Assembly (NCBI GenBank): GCA_016801845.1
Contig: CM028920.1
Span: forward strand, 124,001-188,000
Length of the DNA stretch: 64,000 nucleotides
Direction of reading: 5' to 3'
Source: Polydactylus sextarius
Taxonomy: Eukaryota > Chordata > Actinopteri > Polynemidae
The notes below the pieces were generated by a model that was given only the letters and a program-made list of their open reading frames with translations, had not been told where the DNA came from and made no database searches. The position numbers and the translations under genes are program-made. Of the stretch, positions 57,880 to 64,000 are shown piece after piece (the stretch's first letter is position 1; every line of letters starts with the position of its first letter).

Positions 57880-60065
57880 GGCACAGTGCTCTCTCCAAGT
57901 CAGGGAATGTTCCACCACAGCTACATCAAATTTTTTGTAGAGTCCGGTACAAGACTGTTGTACTTCTCTATATTTTGATGAAGGAGCTTTTTGTTGTCTG
58001 CCAGCTTCCTTCGAAAACAGTGGCGAAGCTTGCTGCTGTCTGGAAAGACAGAGTGGTAGAGGTTTGTGACCAAACTGTTCGGTGGGAAGAAATGCATTGC
58101 AAAAAAGTAAACAAAAGCTTCATGCATTGAAGTGAGTTAAAATTGCAATTTAGATATTCACTATTGAATAGACAATTTAAATGATAATCATTTGACCCCC
58201 CTCAACACCGCATTGTCTTCTGCCACAAAGAGCCCCTCAAAAAATGCATGGTCATCAGAGCTGAGCAACAAACAAGATAAATCAATCCATGACATATATA
58301 TGTAAACATATAAGTCAATAAAAATACCAGAACAAAGCACACTTTTCATTATGGTGAAATTGGTACAGCTTCCTGTTCCCATCTGCTGAGATTGCCAGCA
58401 TCTCAGGTGTGCAGGCCGAGCAGGTGAACAGGTTGACACAGCAGAGTTGGTCTTCCTCAAATGTGGAGTACGAATACTTCAGGAAGGTGCGCTGTAGTGC
58501 ATCCCCGTTGATGTGTCCAGACTAGAAGGTGATAGAATTGATTATTTTTGGTGATGGTGTCTGCTTGTGGGAAGAATTTTTGCTATATGGTAAAAAAATC
58601 ACACTTGCTCGTCCGTCACATTTTGTGCGAAAGTCCAGCAGTTTTGCAAAGGCCTGTCTGGAGAATCCTGGTGAAATGACCTTGAGTTTCTGAAAGGAGC
58701 TCAGAAGGTTCAGTGAATAGAGGGTACAGCTATTAAAGGAGCCTGGCCAATAAACAATCTTAATGAGGTCCTTAAAATCCGGGGTCCATTTCTCCTGGCA
58801 AGTTTGACATGCATATAGTGGCTGATGCAAGTCATAACGCCCTGGGAACAAAACAAAAAAAACAAACAAAAACAAAAACAAATAGATAACATAATTAATG
58901 CACATTTACTACATATTTAATCCGCAGCAGATACTTACATATACAAGGAGTAAATTGTTGAGAGACACTGCAAAAGTTCCTTTAACAGCAGTACGGTAGT
59001 CACACTTGACTTAATACTTTATTTTTATTGGATGAAAAGATATAGCCGCGCAGTAACAGTTTTCTTGCATATTATACTATAATATAGGTGTCAGTGTTTG
59101 TTATGGTTAATGACAATTCAATACTCTGTACCATGGATTTTGACTTCTGTTGCAGTGATGGTACAATGCCACAGACCACTAAGAACCCAAAAGATCGTAT
59201 CTACAACAGAAATATAAATAGTAAAATTTTTTTACCGTTGATGGTGATCAAAATTATTGGTTTGCCTGGTGTCACGGTAAAGTTTGTGCCTCCACAGGAA
59301 CAGTGTGGCATCCTGATTGTTGGTAAAAATGCATGCTGGTGAAGAAAAAAAAAACATTATCTGTACCTGGCTGCAGACAGGTCTGAATGGCTAAATTAAG
59401 GGTTTCTTGAGAATGTACCTTGCTCGTGGGTGTAGTGTCCACTATCATCTCTACTGATGCCAGTCGTTGGAGGAATCGGTTTGAAAAGCCCATCAACCAC
59501 ACATTCCCTGTTGTGGAGTGGCCTTTTACTGTGATGCAGGACATCCCAGTCCCCACAGAACCACTCGTCAGGAAGGCACACTCTGCATCTTAGAAGAAAA
59601 TACAAAATGTAATATGATAGATAATTTCTGCTGAATAACTCAAAGTAAAGTACCATAGTGCCATAAGTTAGATCATGGGTTTCCATTATATTGTTGTATG
59701 CCTTCATCATGGCTCAGTGTTTAGAAAGTCATAGTAAGAAGGATCTTGATTTAGTTTTATATTCATGTTGGTTTCCTTTGACAATCCAAGTTTTCTCCCA
59801 CACAAAAGACATGCATTATTCTGTGTAAGTGAAGTTTCTCTGTAAGTGAAATTTAATATCAATGAGATCCAACCTGATAACAGCAGGATTTTGGCAGAGG
59901 CAGCACAAAGGATGACCAACAGCCATGTTCTCATGAAGGCATTTCAAGTTGTATGGTCTTGCTTCTCTCCAGCATTCTGAAGCTTTGTGCTGCCGAAAAC
60001 ACCATGACGATGCAGAGGTTTTCTGAGAATCGACAACAGGACATAAGGCCAAAATTGCAGAGAGC
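57880..60065 (-). pseudogene. KDZ (Kyakuja/Dileera/Zisupton)-type transposase, N-terminal half with core deleted
   Basis: Exons read on the minus strand: about 60,060-59,874, 59,588-59,419, 59,335-59,236, 58,841-58,603, 58,521-58,343, 58,260-about 58,190, and about 58,080-57,880. Junction phases agree at exons 1-2, 3-4, 4-5 and 5-6. Exons 2-3 need removal of one T in a T5 run (about 59,324). The product has cysteine clusters (ECWREARPYNLKC, HPLCCLCQNPAVI, CRVCLPDEWFCGDWD...LHHSKRPLHNRECVVDG, HCSCGG, LYACQTCQEKW). These are followed by DLIKIVYWPGSFNSCTLYSL and LSSFQKLKVISPGFSRQAFA, then FTCSACTPEMLAISADGN and SDDHAFFEGLF. This order (CxC clusters, a YWP..TLYSL..LL.SF segment, CPAC...DGN) is that of KDZ transposases. 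The expected DDE core between exon 6 and the last exon (EKYNSLV) is absent, so it cannot be active. Confidence 0.7.
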
Positions 60066-61534
60066 TACCCCATATTTTGTTCTGTAAAGACAATATCAAC
60101 TTGAGCTATGAAGGATAGTTTATGTAAATAGTTTATGAAAGTATAGATAGGTCCATATTTTCATGGTTAAGTTTGGCACTGAATCAAACATTTACTAAAC
60201 TGTGTTTTTAAGCCATGCACCACATGGGCAGTTCTGTTTAAGACATTTTCCTTGAATTTAATAACTTGGTGTTTTAGATTTAATATTATTTTCATCACTG
60301 ATTTACCTAATTTCTCCTGAGGATTATGTTGTACTGATGGCTCAGTAACTGGAACCTCTACAGTGGATGGCTGATAGCCTCAGATGGTGGGTATGTGACT
60401 GTAAAACAGTGGACAAAAGAATCACAATAGATTAGGTTATTGCAGCATTTCTGTTTTTTTTCAACCTACATACTGGCCTGTAAAAAAAATAAGACATAAT
60501 ATATTTTAGTTAAGCACTTTGTCTCTGTCCTTTACTAGAATGCCACTGTGTGATATTTTATCTACTTGTCTATGTGTATTTTTAGATTCTTTAAACAGTG
60601 TTCTAATTTGATGGTGTGCAATATTCTCTTAGTAAATTCATAAAATGTTATATAATTTAGATATCAACCTGTAACTGAGCCTTTGCATCTCCCTCCACAT
60701 CTCCCCCTTGGTTTGCCTTGTCCTGAGCATTCCCTTTTACAGCTCTGTGGAGGCACACCCTCCTCCAGGGTGTGCTTGTTTTCTCTCCTCAGATGTTTTC
60801 TGTATTGATGTGAAAAATACTGTAAGACAGTTGTTGTTAAAGGCACTGAAACAAAATCAAAGATGACAAATGGAAGGACAACTCAACACAGGGAGTTACC
60901 AAACTGTTTACAATTTGACTGATCTTTAATTCTGATCTTTAAGTCTCAGACAAATTTGCTGTTTTGATGATAATGGTAGAGAGTGTTGAATAACAAATCA
61001 CTACAAAATCTGAAATAGATGTTCAAACAGGCTGAAATATGGTGAATATGAAGATTATAGCATATAATTAATATAATTTTCATGCTCATCAAACCATTTA
61101 GTGACCCATCTAACCTGTGCATCTCAATGTTAATGCACATAATGTTAATGCCAAATTGGATCATACAATACACTTCTATGGAGTCTTCAGCACTTGTTTT
61201 TCTTTTATTAACCATATGTATTTTCGAGGACAAAAACAATGAGGGATATAAAAACACTAACTTTGGCCTCAACAAGAAAATGGTCAAATGCAAGACCAGC
61301 AGCCATGTGTCTCCCCTCTTTGTAATGGAGATCTCGAGGGGGCAGTGGTATGTCCAGTGGCCATTGCCAATACAGACAGATACAGACAGACAGATGAACA
61401 CAGACTGACAGACAAATACAAGGGACAGGTGATACAGACAGGCAGATGAACAGTTAAGCAGACAGACAGGTGCAACAGACAAACAAGTGAACAGATGCAG
61501 GACAAAATACACAGAGATAGATAGGAAGAATGGA
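60066..61534. other. Interior of the KDZ-type element upstream of its transposase exons
   Basis: A possible 5' exon on the minus strand at about 60,840-60,670 encodes a basic, Cys-containing stretch (KHLRRENKHTLEE, CKRECSGQGKPRGRCGGRCK). Another at about 60,360-60,303 encodes EVPVTEPSVQHNPQEKLG before a GTAAAT donor. Both could be upstream exons of the transposase but neither is proven. A degenerate CAGA/CAGACAGA tract occupies 61,370-61,500. Its Cys/Leu/Ser frames are artefacts. Confidence 0.4.
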
Positions 61535-63058
61535 GAAAGATAGGTGTAGTGAAAGATGTGTAGAGGGTGGCTCTTAAAAGTGCCTTTGTTTCAGTTTTTA
61601 TAAAAACAGATAGTGGGAAAATCTGGTGATCACAGGACCTGTGGGAGAACAGAAAAAGTTAATTATTCAGTGTAGGGTAGCTACTGTATGTTCATGTACA
61701 TTACTGAAAGATGTTCCTGGCCCCAGCTTTAAAGCTCTGTGTAATAGGCCTGGTAATAATGTTATTACTGATAAATGCATGATCCAAAATGATTGATAAA
61801 TGTCTATTGCGGCTAAACTGATCACATACACACTATGCAGGGCCAGGTATTGAATGCCTGTGTTAATGGTACAGGCTACTCTTCAGTTGATATAACTTAA
61901 GCTGGTGTTGCAAGCAAGTGTCCAAAAGGATGATTACGGTAATATGTGTCCCATGCCAATAATGGTAAAGAAAGACATGAGATATATAAGATACAAGCAA
62001 TGCCGCTCATGAAACTTACAGGGACAATGAGTTGACAGCAAAGAGACCGTCAAAGCAGGAAAATGAAGTGCTGGCTTGGGAAGTTACCATAGCAACGACT
62101 GGAGTCATAACTGGTGCTTTTTTGGGTCATATTTAATGCAAAAAAATAATAATAAACAGCTGAAAAAAGATTTTATTATTAATGATAAAAAATAGTTAAA
62201 GAAAAAGTAACCTAATCCACGTTTACTTGAAAGTGTAAATATGATCACAGAAACCATGATTAATATAATCAATAGACGGATAAAATACAATTAAAATACA
62301 AAAATCATATGAAGGACTCACACGTGGTGGCACAGACACAAAAACGTTTCCAACTGAAATACATTACTTTGAAATTCGTGCTGAGTGACATGAAAAACTA
62401 CAGAAATCTGCACGATTTAATAGCTGGGGGTCACAACTGGCATTTTTGTTCATAATTAAAAAAAAAAAATTGTGTTCTGTATGTATTCAAAGCTGTGCTT
62501 CTTTCCCTCACATCAGCACTTTTGCACGTGTTTTTGCTTTTGAAGACCCGTGGTGAAGGATCAGGTGTAGTGGACATTTTTAAAAGGCTCAGGTTTTGCG
62601 TCTTTCTCTAGGCAACCGTAACAGCACCCGACACACAGAGGACCAGGGGAGGGGGTCCTGCATAGATCACACCATGATAATTTTGCTGTCCTTAGTAATT
62701 GCCTATGTTTTATTTTGATTATTATTATTAGATTTAGTGTTGATGTGTGTGTGACAGACGTGTGTATTGGACATTTATGGAAATACGGAACAAATTGCGT
62801 CCCGTATTGATTCAATATAGGACGCAACATTAAATTGCCAAATAATGGACGATTCCATAGGTCATTTATGGGTTGGGTAGCAAACCTGTCGACAAAAAAC
62901 AATTAAAATACAGAAATCAAATGAAGGACTAACATGTTGTGGTTAAATGATGGTTAATGTGTTGCTTCCCGTCAGAAAACAATACGTGGCACAGACACGG
63001 AAACATTTCCAATTGAAATACATTAGTTTGAAATTCGTTCTGAGTGACACGAAAAACT

Positions 63059-64000
63059 AGTTGTAGTTGTAGATCTTGGTTGTTGTAAGCCAAGATCCAC
63101 ATGGAACAGCAGAATCCATCACAACAACAATGTCTCCAGGAACAAAATTTCTTGTGTTTTGATTCCATTTTTGCCACTCTTGGAGCAAAGGGAGGTACTC
63201 CTGTACCCATCTTTTCCAAAACAAATCTGAGATGTATTGAACTTGTCGCCATCTCCTCTTCACATACTCATCATCCTTGTTAAACAATCCAAGTGATAGA
63301 ACTGGTTTTCCTTTCATCGGGAGAATATGGTTAGGAGTGAGTGGTTCAAGATCAGTGGGATCATCTGAGAGCTTGGTGAGGAGACGACCATTTAATATAG
63401 CCTCAACGTCACACAAAACGGTGTGGAGCCCTTCATCATCCAGAGTATGAAGATGTAACACAGAAGTGAGAACTTTCCTGACCATACAAATGACATGTTG
63501 ACCTTGACCATCACCATGATGTGATGCTGCAGGTGGGTTAAAGCTCCACTGGATGCCCTCTTGCAGTAACACTCTCTGTATCTGGTTGTGATTCAAAGAT
63601 GCAAGTGCTTCTCTCAGCTCCTTCTCGGCTCCCACAAAGTTCGTACCATTATCTAAGCGAATAGAAGACACGTGTCCTCTTCGGCTGATGAACCTTCATA
63701 ACGCATTAATACATGCATCAGTTTTCAAGGATGGAGCTACTTCCAAGTGAACAGCTCTACTTGCAAAACAGGTAAAGATGACACCATAATGCTTACACAA
63801 AGTTCAATCTCTCTTCACCTCTAAAGGCCCAAAGTAATCCACTCCCACATTTGTAAAGGGAGGGAGATCAGGAAGGAGCCTTTCCTTGGGTAGGTCCGCC
63901 ATCTTCTACTCACCCAACTTCCCTTTGTATCATCTGCAGAAGCTGCACTGTGATGCACTGTGATTCTTCTCACAGCTGAAGTGGCGCTTGTTATTCAGAA
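63059..64000 (-). mobile_element. BEL/Pao retrotransposon fragment: integrase C-terminal half, runs off the window
   Basis: On the minus strand: GVDYFGPLEV near 63,860-63,830 (first catalytic Asp context), LCKHYGVIFTCFASRAVHLE near 63,800-63,745, then SSIRLDNGTNFVGAEKELRE (second Asp) at about 63,668-63,612. GIQWSFNPPAASHHGDGQGQ follows at about 63,560-63,500, where the usual ...GGxWERxI glutamate context is altered. The BEL-type tail comes next: LTPNHILPMKGKPV, KRRWRQVQYISDLFWKRWVQ, EYLPLLQEWQKW and FVPGDIVVVMDSAVP. It stops at TAG (63,057-63,059) right at the junction with the KDZ-type element's right arm. A stop near 63,700 splits it. Protease, RT and LTRs are beyond the window or lost. 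Confidence 0.9.

Larger units (their letters stand above)
50681..63058. mobile_element. 12.4-kb long-inverted-repeat DNA transposon carrying a KDZ-type transposase gene
   Basis: The left arm (about 50,693-52,510) and right arm (about 61,535-63,058) are inverted copies. Shared blocks from the centre outward include CCACCCTCTACACATCTTTC (52,465; inverse 61,551), AATCTGGTGATCACAG-type sequence, ACATTTATCAATCATTTTGG (52,243; inverse 61,781), CCAGTCGTTGCTATGGTAAC (51,921; inverse 62,085), the GTCCCGTATTG/GGACGCAA block (50,969; inverse 62,799), and CAATTGGAAAC..TTTTCGTG (50,800; inverse 63,000). The left tip CAACCCAGTCTAACGGCAAT (50,696) is the same as the tip of the foldback at 7,026. The right arm lacks the outer 60-100 bp and is abutted by BEL/Pao sequence. 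The interior holds a KDZ-like transposase (minus), two plus-strand exons and a nested Copia element. The left arm has an extra block of about 0.75 kb (51,070-51,840) including (GGAA)n and (TG)n tracts. Confidence 0.7.

Noticed and set aside
61284..61512. Frames of 73-188 codons rich in Cys, Leu, Ser (minus strand)
   Set aside because: They translate a degenerate CAGACAGA tract at the inner edge of the right arm and adjacent AT-rich DNA; no domain or splice support.
50681..63058. Alternative view that the inverted arms are two independent insertions of a small foldback family
   Set aside because: The arms match over 1.5 kb or more in mirror order, including deep blocks absent from the small foldback at 7 kb, which fits one element better. 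Not excluded, because the right tip is missing.

Overview
This window looks like a gene-poor, transposon-rich stretch of a teleost fish chromosome. The evidence is one complete vertebrate multi-exon gene with GT-AG introns, fish-type Tc1-like elements, L2-like LINEs, a Penelope-like remnant, Gypsy, Copia and BEL retrotransposons, hAT and pogo DNA elements, tRNA-type SINEs, and long (TA)n and (CA)n arrays. No bacterial or viral gene organisation is visible.

Layout. At the left edge is a decayed Tc1 copy, then the last two coding exons (+ strand, 1744-4255) of a coiled-coil protein that may be the PAAT/C10orf88 orthologue. From 5.1 to 10 kb lie an L2-like LINE with a pogo-like element nested in it, a 1.8-kb foldback element with another element nested in it, and a LINE endonuclease remnant. 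From 10,749 to 31,282 (- strand) runs a complete htra1 gene: ten coding exons, 476 codons, signal peptide, IGFBP and Kazal modules, trypsin-like protease with an intact His/Asp/Ser triad, and a PDZ domain. Its 11.9-kb fourth intron holds two Tc1-like elements, an orphan DNMT3-type ADD exon and several non-autonomous elements. A GC-rich promoter with TATA-like, CCAAT and GC-box motifs lies just upstream of exon 1. From 31.5 to 50 kb I see almost only repeats: LINE 3' ends, two Gypsy fragments, a TRIM-like pair, foldbacks, a decayed hAT, SINEs and microsatellites. One isolated exon of a delta-type ionotropic glutamate receptor sits at 49,998-50,165 (-).

The most interesting region is 50,681-63,058. 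Two long arms, about 1.5-1.8 kb each and in inverted orientation, enclose about 9 kb. That interior carries an intron-containing gene (- strand, 57.9-60.1 kb) whose cysteine clusters and downstream motifs fit the N-terminal half of a KDZ (Kyakuja/Dileera/Zisupton) transposase, plus two small unrecognised exons on the other strand. The predicted catalytic core is missing and a Copia retrotransposon is nested inside. Related arms occur at 7,026-8,794 and 44,170-45,175, so this is a repeat family. A BEL/Pao integrase fragment abuts the right arm and runs off the window.

No functional cooperation between the host genes can be inferred beyond position: the PAAT-like gene and htra1 converge tail to tail. 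Coordinates of decayed repeats are approximate. Family names rest on recognised protein motifs, not on database searches.
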